Shown here: piece by piece, positions 26,157 to 33,368 of the stretch | Layout of the letters: each line of letters starts with the position of its first letter | How positions within the stretch are numbered: the first letter of the stretch is position 1 | DNA from: Xylophilus sp. | GTDB taxonomy: Bacteria > Pseudomonadota > Gammaproteobacteria > Burkholderiales > Burkholderiaceae_C | Assembly (NCBI GenBank): GCA_009914555.1 | Contig: WNDY01000033.1 | Coordinates: 1-52,112 of the forward strand | Reading direction: 5' to 3' | DNA length: 52,112 bases | Notes under the pieces: generated by a model | Told to the model about the DNA's origin: nothing | What the model saw: only the letters and a program-made list of their open reading frames with translations | The model's database searches: none | Translations under genes and position numbers: made by a program

Positions 26157-26362
26157 GCCGACACCTTCGGCGTACGCCATTCGCGGTGCCACTTCCAGGT
26201 GAGGTAGAGAATCTGCAGGGCAGCGTACGCACCAATCAGCACGTAAGACCACTCCTGCGGGCCCCACGCGTCCATGGTCTTCACGATACCCAGCCCGCCT
26301 GCGATGGGTGCGGCCCGCCATGCGGCTGTGGTCGCTTCCCGGGCCAGCTCACTTTGCTCCAT
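26153..26362 (-). CDS. Holin-like small membrane protein
   Basis: Start ATG 26362 gives 69 residues. There is one clear membrane segment, EWSYVLIGAYAALQILYLTW, and a weaker hydrophobic one near residues 17-27 (APIAGGLGIVK), followed by a basic C-terminus (KWHREWRTPKVSA). This two-segment layout and the overlap with a SAR endolysin suggest a pinholin-like protein of phage 21 type. The exact class is uncertain. Confidence 0.7.
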   Translation of the reverse strand: MEQSELAREATTAAWRAAPIAGGLGIVKTMDAWGPQEWSYVLIGAYAALQILYLTWKWHREWRTPKVSA

Positions 26363-26591
26363 CGGCTCCGCCCTTGATGGCCGACAACTTGCCGGCACCT
26401 GATTTGTTGAGGTCTTCGACGTTCACCCACTTCAGGGTGTCGCGAGCTAGGACGAAGAGCGCCCCACCCCGCACCATGGCGGCAATGGACTTCGTCACTT
26501 CGTAGAATTCGACTGGGTCGGCGATCAGCACATCGCCATCGGCGAGGCCGGCCGGCGCTGGCTCATAGGTGCCGTCGTCATCGGCGCTCAC
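26349..26591 (-). CDS. Hypothetical protein of the lysis cassette
   Basis: The GTG at 26591 overlaps the stop of the small membrane peptide upstream (GTGA), so I prefer it to the GTG at 26645. The 80-residue product has an acidic start (SADDDGTYEP) and a helical C-terminal half (EVTKSIAAMVRGG, DTLKWVNVEDLNK). No signal or membrane segment is clear. Its end overlaps the holin start. Function unknown. Confidence 0.5.
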   Translation of the reverse strand: MSADDDGTYEPAPAGLADGDVLIADPVEFYEVTKSIAAMVRGGALFVLARDTLKWVNVEDLNKSGAGKLSAIKGGADGAK

Positions 26592-26677
26592 GGGTCGACG
26601 GCTTTCCACAGGAGCAGCCAGAACGCTGCCGTCATATGTCCACACAGAACAAAGACGATGGCTGCAGTGACGCGCAT
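26588..26677 (-). CDS. Small membrane peptide (29 residues)
   Basis: ATG 26677 overlaps the stop of the metallophosphoesterase gene (TGATG), and the stop overlaps the next GTG. The peptide MRVTAAIVFVLCGHMTAAFW and nine further residues is one membrane span. Size and place suggest a holin partner or antiholin. Very small, so the call rests on overlap structure and composition. Confidence 0.4.
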   Translation of the reverse strand: MRVTAAIVFVLCGHMTAAFWLLLWKAVDP

Positions 26678-27819
26678 CACGCCGCCTCCAGCATCTTCGG
26701 CGAAACCCTTACCCGCCCTACTTCACCGAATCGCCTCGAGTAGGTGATCACGCATGCCTCGCGACCCGACATCCAGCCGCCGCGGGACGCGTGGGCATCA
26801 GGTGCAGCAAGCGTACGGTGCTGCTCCACAACCATGAGGTTCGTCTCCTTCACGTCGATGTGGTGCATGTGGCCCATGTGGGCGTAGGCGTGCTCGGTGC
26901 GCCCGAAGACCTCGCGAAACTTGGCGGCAAAGACTGTGTCGATTGCCGCGGGTCGCTTCTTGTGCCCGTGGTGGAAGAACAGCGCGGTCTTGCCGTGCTC
27001 CACGCAGTAGTAGGGGTCGGGCGACACGTCCACGGTCACGCGCGGCTCGTCTTCGTAAATGGCCCGGAGCCATTCTCGCAACCAGATAGAACTGGCCATG
27101 TCGTGATTGCCTTCGGCCATCAGAACATGCACGTGACTGTGCTTGTCCAAGAGCATGCCGATGACACGCCGGATCGCCCGGATCGCCACCCGTACGAGCT
27201 TCTGGAAGCGTGTGTCAGCGTCCAGGAGATGCTTACTGGTTGGAGTGACCGCGTCCATGCCGTCCCAATGCAGGAAATCGCCGAGCTGGGCGAAGATGCC
27301 GGTCTCGGATGCTGGCGACTGCGACATGGCCGCGGCGAACCAGTTCACCAGCATGTCCTCGGCGATGCTCAGATCCCAGTCGGCGCCCGTCTCTTCGCCC
27401 CAGGCGAGCATGCCCAGGTGATAGTCGGTGAGGACGTACACATTCGCGAGATCGGCGTTGGTCACCGCCGGCGCTCTGCGCGCCTTTTCGCGCGGCAAGC
27501 GCTCGCCCATGGCCTCAATCGCAGCCTGCATGACTGCGTGCTGCTCCTCGGCGTCCTCGTTGCTCTTGACCCACTGCAGCACCTGCTCGCCAGTGCGCTT
27601 GTCGATCAGCGTGGAGGTCCCTCGCAGCTTCTGCCCAAGCGGTAGTGGGCTCGTGATGCCATGATCCGGTGCCCACCCTTGGCGCGCTTGCATGGCCTCC
27701 GACACTTCGCCATCGGTGCGCCGAGGCCCAACCATGCTGGACTTCCCACAAGCGCGACACAGGCAGCGACCGGCGCCATTACGGATGGCCTCGTCCTTGC
27801 CGCACTTCGGGCAGATCAT
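26677..27819 (-). CDS. Metallophosphoesterase with N-terminal zinc ribbon
   Basis: 380 residues. A zinc ribbon (CPKCG and CRACG) occupies residues 3-25. From about 125 a calcineurin-like phosphoesterase domain shows its metal motifs in order: LTDYHLG, QLGDFLH, EGNHD, then FFHHGH and MGHMHH. Such phage proteins may act on nucleic acid or nucleotides; the substrate is unknown. The start overlaps the stop of the kinase gene by four bases. Confidence 0.85.
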   Translation of the reverse strand: MICPKCGKDEAIRNGAGRCLCRACGKSSMVGPRRTDGEVSEAMQARQGWAPDHGITSPLPLGQKLRGTSTLIDKRTGEQVLQWVKSNEDAEEQHAVMQAAIEAMGERLPREKARRAPAVTNADLANVYVLTDYHLGMLAWGEETGADWDLSIAEDMLVNWFAAAMSQSPASETGIFAQLGDFLHWDGMDAVTPTSKHLLDADTRFQKLVRVAIRAIRRVIGMLLDKHSHVHVLMAEGNHDMASSIWLREWLRAIYEDEPRVTVDVSPDPYYCVEHGKTALFFHHGHKKRPAAIDTVFAAKFREVFGRTEHAYAHMGHMHHIDVKETNLMVVEQHRTLAAPDAHASRGGWMSGREACVITYSRRFGEVGRVRVSPKMLEAA

Positions 27820-28352
27820 GCGAACTCGACCTTGATGCCGTAGTGCTTGGCGACAAAGACCGCGCCGGCGGCGATGAGGTCATGAGCGCTTCCGTCATTC
27901 GCCCAGCGATGCGTGACGCAATCGTCGGGAAGCGGTACCTCGCTGGCATGACCATCGCCAGCCCCTGTGCCCGGCCTGGATAGCTGGATCACTACGCCGC
28001 CCATGTCGAGGATCGCTTTCGCTTCGTTCTCGAAGCGGACATCGGAGATGACGCCACCCTCGTCGGGAATACGGGCAAGCATCGAGCGAACCCACAGTTG
28101 GTCATGCACCATCTGGCGACCCCACTCGGTGCCCACCGTCTGCATCATTTGCCTTGGCGTGATGCCATCCAGCCAGGTGACCTGTTCCTCCTTGCTAGCC
28201 TCGAGCTCGTTGAGGCTCCAACCCAGGATCGATGCGACGAAGGCCCGGATGGGGCCGGCAAAGCTCAGATGCTCGAGTCCGAATACCTGGCACAGGCCCT
28301 CGGCCAGCGTGGTCTTGCCCGAGCGCTTGGGGCCGGCGATTCCGATCAGCAT
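27816..28352 (-). CDS. Deoxynucleoside monophosphate kinase-like protein
   Basis: Chosen start ATG 28352 follows GGAGA. The 178-residue product has a P-loop GPKRSGKTT at residues 6-14, a Trp-rich middle (EEQVTWLDG; GTEWGRQM; DQLWV) and VISDVRFENEAKAI, all as in phage T4 gp1-like dNMP kinases. It would feed dNTP synthesis during replication. The ATG at 28472 gives a Pro/Arg-rich extension that is not credible. Confidence 0.82.
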   Translation of the reverse strand: MLIGIAGPKRSGKTTLAEGLCQVFGLEHLSFAGPIRAFVASILGWSLNELEASKEEQVTWLDGITPRQMMQTVGTEWGRQMVHDQLWVRSMLARIPDEGGVISDVRFENEAKAILDMGGVVIQLSRPGTGAGDGHASEVPLPDDCVTHRWANDGSAHDLIAAGAVFVAKHYGIKVEFA

Positions 28353-28477
28353 GGCGGGGTCTCCATAGGTCCGGCACCCGCGCATGCGAGGCTTCGGCGC
28401 ACGCAGCGTCGGCCGGCTCAGGGGATTTGGGGCTCGCGCGGTGCGAGGACGACCGGGAATCTCCCAATCCATGCCCC

Positions 28478-28506
28478 AAAAAGAAAGCCCGGCACCAGGC
28501 CGGGCT
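28478..28506 (-). terminator. Intrinsic terminator at the end of the structured stretch
   Basis: On the minus strand AGCCCGGC and GCCGGGCT form a stem with a five-base loop, followed by TTCTTTTT. It stands upstream of the kinase gene and ends the hairpin-rich region described next. Confidence 0.7.
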
Positions 28507-28526
28507 CATAAGTGAATCGTGTGATG

Positions 28527-28674
28527 GCCGGTGCTGTGGCTCCGGCTTTGCTGGCGGGCGGCTCGTTTTGCCAGCGAACTTGTACCCATGCACCCTGCTT
28601 TCGCGTGACTCGCCGGGCGGCTCCTTTTCTGCGAGTCGGGCTGTACCCTACCGTTCTGCGGATCAGCCTCCGCA
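28527..28674 (-). ncRNA. Candidate structured RNA: four hairpins, two with the same loop
   Basis: Four perfect stems occur in a row and are followed by the terminator at 28478-28506: 28657-28674 (TGCGGA/TCCGCA), 28607-28637 (GACTCGC/GCGAGTC), 28550-28575 (GCTGGC/GCCAGC) and 28527-28546 (GCCGG/CCGGC). The middle two have unrelated stems but share the loop core AAAA[C/G]GAGCCGCCC, and each is preceded by or contains GGGTACA a few bases away. This is what a selected RNA structure looks like. It may be related to the C4-type antisense RNAs of phages; that is from memory and unverified. The strand is inferred from the terminator. Confidence 0.5.
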
Positions 28675-28727
28675 TTCACCACACAAAACTCTCCGATGAT
28701 GGAAGTTTCGTGCACGTGGGTTTGATG

Positions 28728-28967
28728 TCAACAGCTGGGGCCGCGCTTCCGGTGATAGGCTCCCAGGCACACCATGCCGACGATGGCCATGACGATGGAC
28801 ACGATGCCCAAGCTGTCGGCCAAGAAGCCGCGCAAGCCCCATGGCCCGGTCGCGAGAGCTATCGCGAGGACCGATAGAAAGCTCGCGCGGTGGATCGTCA
28901 GAAAGCGAGCTCGGTGGGCTTTCCTCACGCTCTCGCTTTGGGTCTCGGTGCTCTCGGTCATAGCCAT
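28728..28967 (-). CDS. Small membrane protein (strand uncertain)
   Basis: From ATG 28967 the frame gives 79 residues: a Ser/Glu-rich start (MAMTESTETQSESVRK), two membrane segments (FLSVLAIALATGPWGL and GIVSIVMAIVGMVCLGAY) and a basic end. Codon use is good and the strand agrees with the surrounding operon. The opposite strand also has a credible membrane protein here (28774-29115), so at most one may be real. No family recognised. Confidence 0.45.
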   Translation of the reverse strand: MAMTESTETQSESVRKAHRARFLTIHRASFLSVLAIALATGPWGLRGFLADSLGIVSIVMAIVGMVCLGAYHRKRGPSC

Positions 28968-29115
28968 TGCTCTCGCTCTCACGCATGTGCCGCCCAATGT
29001 TCGGCCAGGTATCTATTTTGCTGCGAAGGGTGCTGGCGTGTTCTACAGTCTCATGCTCCTCGCTGAGCGCACGTGGCGAGCCCTTCGACGGTGGAAGCGC
29101 CTGCGGTTCGTCTAA
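28774..29115 (+). CDS. Small membrane protein on the opposite strand (alternative to 28728-28967)
   Basis: A 113-codon frame with natural-looking codon use. A basic N-terminus (KPRKPHGPVARAIARTDRK) is followed by two membrane segments (WAFLTLSLWVSVLSVIAIAL; GVFYSLMLLAERTW) and an Arg-rich end. No clear ribosome site. It lies antisense to the late/replication transcript, as do three other small genes in this region. It competes with the minus-strand call. Confidence 0.35.
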   Translation: MPTMAMTMDTMPKLSAKKPRKPHGPVARAIARTDRKLARWIVRKRARWAFLTLSLWVSVLSVIAIALALTHVPPNVRPGIYFAAKGAGVFYSLMLLAERTWRALRRWKRLRFV

Positions 29116-29588
29116 GCCACCCGCCTCGCCCGCCTCGCCGCCAAGCTCAGCGCTTCTTCGGCAAGCTGCTCCAGCACCCGCGCCCCGCCCGCCACGAGAT
29201 CACGCCACTCGTCTTCGTCGATGCCCTCCGGCGCTGGCGGACATGCTCGCCCAAGGACCATGCTGTAGGCCGCCATGCTGACGTGCCCGATGTGGGCCCT
29301 GTTCCGGCGTACCAAGCGCGACCGGTCAGCGCCCAGGGCGCGCCCCAGGGCGGCGCAGACCCGTCCATAGTGCCCGGCGATGCCTGTGGCCATGTCGATC
29401 GCGATGTCCGGACCGACGTCGCCAGGGCTGCGCCGTCCAAAGGACAGCGCCGCAGCGATCATGTGGTCCGCGGGGATGGACCGCAGGTGCGTCGTCCCGC
29501 CGCTCGTGGGCTCGCGCCAGGTGGATCGGCCGGCCAGGGCGTAGACGCGCTCGCGGAAGCTCGGGCGGGACGTGTCGAAGGTGGTCAT
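29112..29588 (-). CDS. Hypothetical protein at the position of an antiterminator
   Basis: 158 residues with a Thr/Ser start (MTTFDTSRPSFRERVYALAG), a helical middle (ADHMIAAALSFG, ATGIAGHYGRVCAALGRAL) and an Arg/Ala-rich end. I recognise no family. It lies between the replication genes and the lysis cassette, where lambda has Q, and the operon has several terminators to pass; an antiterminator role is therefore a reasonable but untested guess. Confidence 0.65.
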   Translation of the reverse strand: MTTFDTSRPSFRERVYALAGRSTWREPTSGGTTHLRSIPADHMIAAALSFGRRSPGDVGPDIAIDMATGIAGHYGRVCAALGRALGADRSRLVRRNRAHIGHVSMAAYSMVLGRACPPAPEGIDEDEWRDLVAGGARVLEQLAEEALSLAARRARRVA

Positions 29589-29602
29589 GCGGGACTCCGG
29601 AC

Positions 29603-29647
29603 GGTATGGTCTGCGCGCGCCATTGGGGCGCCATAGGAGATGAAACG
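29603..29647 (+). promoter_or_regulatory. Candidate promoter and leader of the antisense gene at 29648
   Basis: CGGTATGGT (TATGGT at 29605-29610) followed by TGCGC and then AGGAGATG ahead of ATG 29648. The first part closely resembles the stretch at 34869-34886 (GCGGTATGCT then TGCGCCA). It lies in the gap between divergent genes. Confidence 0.45.
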
Positions 29648-29815
29648 ATGGATGCGAATACTGAAGCGCTTGTGGCGGCGCAGTTGACGGCTGCGTTGAT
29701 TACGGCCAGGCCTAGCATGCTCGAAGGCGACGTTGTGGAGGCGTTTTACAGGACCCTGAAGGCGGTGCAGCAGCAGAAGCCGAAGACAGCCGGCTTCCTC
29801 GACGTCGGCGACTGA
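29648..29815 (+). CDS. Small antisense-strand protein
   Basis: 55 residues starting MDANTEALVAAQLTAALI, behind a very good ribosome site (AGGAGATGAAACG). It is one of three short plus-strand genes set into the minus-strand replication operon, each with its own start signals. The product is mostly helical (DVVEAFYRTLKAVQQQK). No family recognised. The upstream in-frame ATG at 29606 is less likely because it lacks a ribosome site. Confidence 0.6.
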   Translation: MDANTEALVAAQLTAALITARPSMLEGDVVEAFYRTLKAVQQQKPKTAGFLDVGD

Positions 29816-29841
29816 CCCAGCTCCGGAGCGAGGCGCGCCCA

Positions 29842-30225
29842 TCAAGCCGCCTCCTCCATCTCGCACCCGTCAGCGACCAGGTAGTCACGCAGCACGGCCC
29901 AGGCCTGCTCCCAGCCACGACACACCTCGGCACGCCAGCCCTGCGACCGCAGGTGCGCGATGAAGTCCCGCTGCTCCTTGCTCGTCCGGCCGCCGTCGAT
30001 CCGCTTGAGCTCGATCGCCAGGCCAACGAAGCCGCCTCGCTGGACCGGGAACAGGTAGTCCGACACTCCAGCCCTCACGCCCTCGGCCTTCATCTCCGCC
30101 GCGACGCGCTTGCTGCGGTGACCGCCGTTGGGCACGGCGAAGAACCAGCGCAGCTCGGGCCACTCGATCTCCGCGCCCGTCACCGCCCGCATGAGCAGCA
30201 CCGCCTCGATGTGCTCGGTGTTCAT
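29842..30225 (-). CDS. VRR-NUC domain nuclease
   Basis: 127 residues. The motifs of VRR-NUC (PD-(D/E)XK superfamily) are visible: FFAVPNGGHRS near residue 28, GVSDYLFPVQ, AIELKR (catalytic E and K, about 70-75) and SKEQRDFIAHLRSQGW. Stand-alone VRR-NUC proteins in phages are structure-selective or Holliday-type nucleases of the replication module. Start ATG 30225 lies just beside the large inverted repeat. Confidence 0.88.
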   Translation of the reverse strand: MNTEHIEAVLLMRAVTGAEIEWPELRWFFAVPNGGHRSKRVAAEMKAEGVRAGVSDYLFPVQRGGFVGLAIELKRIDGGRTSKEQRDFIAHLRSQGWRAEVCRGWEQAWAVLRDYLVADGCEMEEAA

Positions 30226-30271
30226 CGGGCGAGCCTCACAGCAGGGATGGGGTTGGAATAATCGTCAGCAA

Positions 30272-30490
30272 ATCGGGGGCAACTCTGTCCCCGGTTATAA
30301 CTGTTGTGGCACAAGGCGTAGACAATAATCGTGGACAAAAACATACCCCCCTTATCTATATCCTTAATCTCCCTCTCTCCCATGCTTTTTAGGGGAAGGA
30401 GATGCCCTCTGTGAAAATGTCCCCGATTTAGCTCTAGACCTTGTGCGCCATGGGTTATAACCGGGGACAACAAACGTCCCCGGTTAGCTG
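30272..30490. repeat. Large imperfect inverted repeat with five GTCCCCG boxes; candidate origin or operator cluster
   Basis: Two arms (about 30272-30338 and 30420-30490) are near mirror images. Each holds, in order from the outside, a CGGGG[G/A]C box, TGTCCCCGGTTATAAC, GCACAAGG and ATCG[T/G]GGACA. The core TGTCCCCGG or its complement occurs five times in all counting variants. The spacer is AT- and pyrimidine-rich (30346-30400). No gene fits here. It sits between the prim-pol gene and the nuclease gene. Right-arm coordinates may be off by one or two bases. Confidence 0.65.
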
Positions 30491-30498
30491 CAAACTGA

Positions 30499-32766
30499 TC
30501 AAGCCGCATCTTCGTCCTCCCGCGTCGCCAGCCATGCTGTGCGCTCTTTGCCCCGCCCACTTGCTCCCTTGCCCAGGTTCACCCAATCCAGCAAGTTCTC
30601 GGCTCGCAGGCTGTCCGTGACGGCCTTGCGGACTCGCGGTTCGAGACCGGCGTAGGTCCGACAGTTCTTTGCCAACTCCCGCTCCGTCAGTCCACGCATC
30701 CCGCCCCGGCGCACCACCTCAAGCACCGCAGCACGCCACTGCGCGAACTGGCTCCCGTGCATGTGCTTGCGCACCGCCTCGATCGTCTGCCGCGTGTAGT
30801 GCCTGACGTACGAGATCGCCCAGTCCGCATGCTCCTTCCGCACGCGCGGCACGGTCACACTGTCCGACACGGCAATGATCAACGCGGTGCGCATGGCCTT
30901 CTCGCGCGATCGACCCTCGAGCTCGCTCAGGCCCTCAGCCTCCAGGGCATCCATGGAGGCCATGCACTCGCGCTCGTACTCCTTGAGCGCTGCCACGGCG
31001 GCCGCGTCGAAGTCCACGATGCGCGGAGTCGGCACTTGGTCTGGCGCGATGTCCAGGCCCGTAAGATTCCCCTGCGTGCCGTCACGCACCGCCTGACACC
31101 ACTCGATGATCGAGTCGGGCACCTCCAGCGGATCCGCGTCACGGGACATCTGCCGCCCTATGGACGACTCCACGATCAGCAGGCGGTTGAGAAAGCCACC
31201 CTCGATGCTCTGCTCGGTGAGGCTCTGGTAGAAGGTCTTGGGCGTGGTCATGCCCAGCATGCACAGGGACGGACGGTGGATGACGCGCCGCATCGCCTCC
31301 GAGCGCTGGGATGGCTTCATGCTCATCGTCGAGTACGCCTGCGGGCGCAGTGAGCCATTGAGCAGACCCCAGCACTTGACCAGCTCGGTCACCGACTCCC
31401 GCTTGTGGAAGTTGCCCTGCGCCTGGGCATTGCCCAGCAGGTCGCCCAGCTCGTCGATGATCGCGATATGGGACGGCTGGTGATAAAGGGCGGAGAACAC
31501 GGCGCCCGTGGAGGTGTAGCCGGACCCGCCGATGAGATGGGACAGTTGGGCCGCCTCGAGGATGCTCTCGATCACCGTGCGCGGGTGCTCCTTGCCCGCC
31601 GCGGACTTGGCCACGTTCACGAAGTACATGGCCGACCAGTTGTCGCGCGTGGTCTTCCATCGCCGGCCAAGGACGACGCTACCCAGGGCCAGCGCCGCTT
31701 GTACGGCGAACTGCGGCTGGGGTTTGGGCGCTGTCCGGTTGTAGAGATCAACCACGGTGCCTAGCACGCCCGGCAGGCGCAGCAGGTGGCTTGGCGTGGC
31801 GTCGTCCAGGGGGTGCTGAGCGGGCGGTGCGACGAAGGGAATGACGTTGGAAGCCGGGACAGCGACGCGCGCTGTCTCGCCGGTCCAGCCGGCATCCCGT
31901 GCCCACACGAAGATGCTCTCGACGTGCAGCGGGCCGTTCGCGCGGAAGGTACGCCACTTCGCCGACGTGCTGCCGTCGTAATTGGGCGCCCCACGGCTCC
32001 ACGTGTCCCAGATCTCGAAGGCCTCGGGCGCCTCGGTACTGTGGAGAGCCTGTCCCACGGAGATCCAGGTCTGATACTCATCGGCGGCCAGGTGCTCGAG
32101 AGCGGCACGCAGGTCGGCGATGCGCTGTGCATCCAGGTGCCCTGCGCCACTGATGTGTGCTCCGGTCACGACGGCTACGGCGGGTGCGCGTAGCCACGTG
32201 GGGGCGTCGGCGATCATCTGGCCGTCGGTGGGATCGGCACTCCCCTCCCACGCGTAGGTGCCGCCGGATACGTGGGTCGATGGCTCAACCACGATGTAGC
32301 CGCCGGAGGATTTCACGTCGATGCCCCGACCCGGGCTGCGCAGGCGAGATCCGTCGTGGCGGAACAAGTAATGGAAGCCACCACCGCCGGTCAGGGCGAT
32401 GGCCGTTTCCGGCAGCTTGCCGCGCGTCTGCTCCAGGACGGCCAGGGTGTCGTCACCACCGTTGCGTGGGTCCACGTCCAGGACGTCGATGCCAGAGGCC
32501 GCGCCGGTGGCTATGCCGATGTTGGCCTGCGGTACCGACGTGAACCATTCGGTGATTCGCGCCGTATCGACGGTGGCGTCGTGCACGCCGTGGGGCACCA
32601 GCTGCTGGAACGGATGCTTGCCTACGCTATTGGCCGCCAGCTTCGTGGGCCCCGTGCCGTCGTGCGGGTCACCACAGCTGCACTGCCCGCCCGGCTTGAT
32701 GTAATGGAGCGGCAGGACCGCCCAGCCCATCGCGGCATAGCGGAGGGCGTGTTCAAGACGGGTCAT
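30499..32766 (-). CDS. Prim-pol/PriCT-2/DUF3987 replication protein
   Basis: Start ATG 32766 gives 755 residues. The N-terminal 180 residues are a bifunctional primase/polymerase domain (LPLHYIKPGGQCSCG, IDVLDVDPRNGGDD with the metal-binding DxD, GGGGFHYLF). A PriCT_2 domain follows at about 225-290 (YQTWISVGQALHST). From about 320 a DUF3987-type helicase region carries SAAGKEHP as a P-loop and IAIIDELGDL as Walker B. The last 90 residues contain a winged-helix-like part. It likely primes and unwinds phage DNA at an origin nearby. Confidence 0.9.
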   Translation of the reverse strand: MTRLEHALRYAAMGWAVLPLHYIKPGGQCSCGDPHDGTGPTKLAANSVGKHPFQQLVPHGVHDATVDTARITEWFTSVPQANIGIATGAASGIDVLDVDPRNGGDDTLAVLEQTRGKLPETAIALTGGGGFHYLFRHDGSRLRSPGRGIDVKSSGGYIVVEPSTHVSGGTYAWEGSADPTDGQMIADAPTWLRAPAVAVVTGAHISGAGHLDAQRIADLRAALEHLAADEYQTWISVGQALHSTEAPEAFEIWDTWSRGAPNYDGSTSAKWRTFRANGPLHVESIFVWARDAGWTGETARVAVPASNVIPFVAPPAQHPLDDATPSHLLRLPGVLGTVVDLYNRTAPKPQPQFAVQAALALGSVVLGRRWKTTRDNWSAMYFVNVAKSAAGKEHPRTVIESILEAAQLSHLIGGSGYTSTGAVFSALYHQPSHIAIIDELGDLLGNAQAQGNFHKRESVTELVKCWGLLNGSLRPQAYSTMSMKPSQRSEAMRRVIHRPSLCMLGMTTPKTFYQSLTEQSIEGGFLNRLLIVESSIGRQMSRDADPLEVPDSIIEWCQAVRDGTQGNLTGLDIAPDQVPTPRIVDFDAAAVAALKEYERECMASMDALEAEGLSELEGRSREKAMRTALIIAVSDSVTVPRVRKEHADWAISYVRHYTRQTIEAVRKHMHGSQFAQWRAAVLEVVRRGGMRGLTERELAKNCRTYAGLEPRVRKAVTDSLRAENLLDWVNLGKGASGRGKERTAWLATREDEDAA

Positions 32767-32787
32767 ACGGCGCACCTACCTGCTGGC

Positions 32788-32988
32788 TCACGCCGCCTTC
32801 CTCATCGCCAGGTGTTCGGCCGCGCAGTCGGCACAGAAACGCCACGTGACGCCCGCTGACGTCACGTGCGCCGGCACCTCGCCGCACGACTCGCAGTCAG
32901 GGACAACTCGCGGACGCGCCGCGTGTCGGCGCAGCGCGGCCTCACGCTCAAGGGATTCGATGACTTCTGCCCGGTCAAGATCGTCCAT
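32788..32988 (-). CDS. TraR/DksA-type C4 zinc-finger protein
   Basis: 66 residues: an N-terminal helical part (MDDLDRAEVIESLEREAAL) and a C4 finger with CESCGEVP and RFCADCAAEHL. This is the short TraR-like form common in phages and plasmids, which binds RNA polymerase through the secondary channel without ppGpp. It may adjust host transcription in infection. It directly precedes the prim-pol gene. Confidence 0.8.
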   Translation of the reverse strand: MDDLDRAEVIESLEREAALRRHAARPRVVPDCESCGEVPAHVTSAGVTWRFCADCAAEHLAMRKAA

Positions 32989-32990
32989 GG

Positions 32991-33263
32991 TTACTCTCCA
33001 GCGGACAGGATGGGGAGGCCGCGGTACGTCAGCGCACCCAGGGTGCGCTGCCCCTGAGACTGGCTCCGGACCAGAGCATTGAGATCAACGAAGTCCGCGC
33101 GCTTTAAGCGAAGGCACGGCGGCGTCTTGTTGGCGAGCTTCATGTAGTCGTACATCGCGTCGAACTTTTTCAGCAGATCGGTGTAGCGCTTGCTCAACTC
33201 GAAACCGGTCAGCGTGTGGCTCAAGTTCGCTGCGCGCGGCGGCTCTTTCATTTGGGCGTTCAT
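32991..33263 (-). CDS. Hypothetical early protein
   Basis: 90 residues with a good ribosome site (GAGGAGATCCGC). Helix-rich in the middle (ELSKRYTDLLKKFDAMYDYMK) and followed by a basic part. Its stop is two bases from the next start. No family recognised. Replication or regulation is suggested only by location. Confidence 0.6.
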   Translation of the reverse strand: MNAQMKEPPRAANLSHTLTGFELSKRYTDLLKKFDAMYDYMKLANKTPPCLRLKRADFVDLNALVRSQSQGQRTLGALTYRGLPILSAGE

Positions 33264-33368
33264 GCGGATCTCCTCGTCTCAGTGACGCGGGTTCATCTTG
33301 AATGGCTGCCACGTTCACGCACGGGAGAAATGGACGCGTTTGCGCTGAGCCTTTTGGGTTTCGGCGGA

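Noticed and set aside
28418..28675. 85-codon minus-strand frame over the hairpin array
   Set aside because: Runs through the intrinsic terminator; product Arg- and Pro-rich. Kept in mind as a possible Icd/ash-like frame but not supported.
28506..28715. 69-codon minus-strand frame over the hairpin array
   Set aside because: GTG start without ribosome site, Arg/Ser-rich product, and the same bases form perfect hairpins; RNA structure explains them better.
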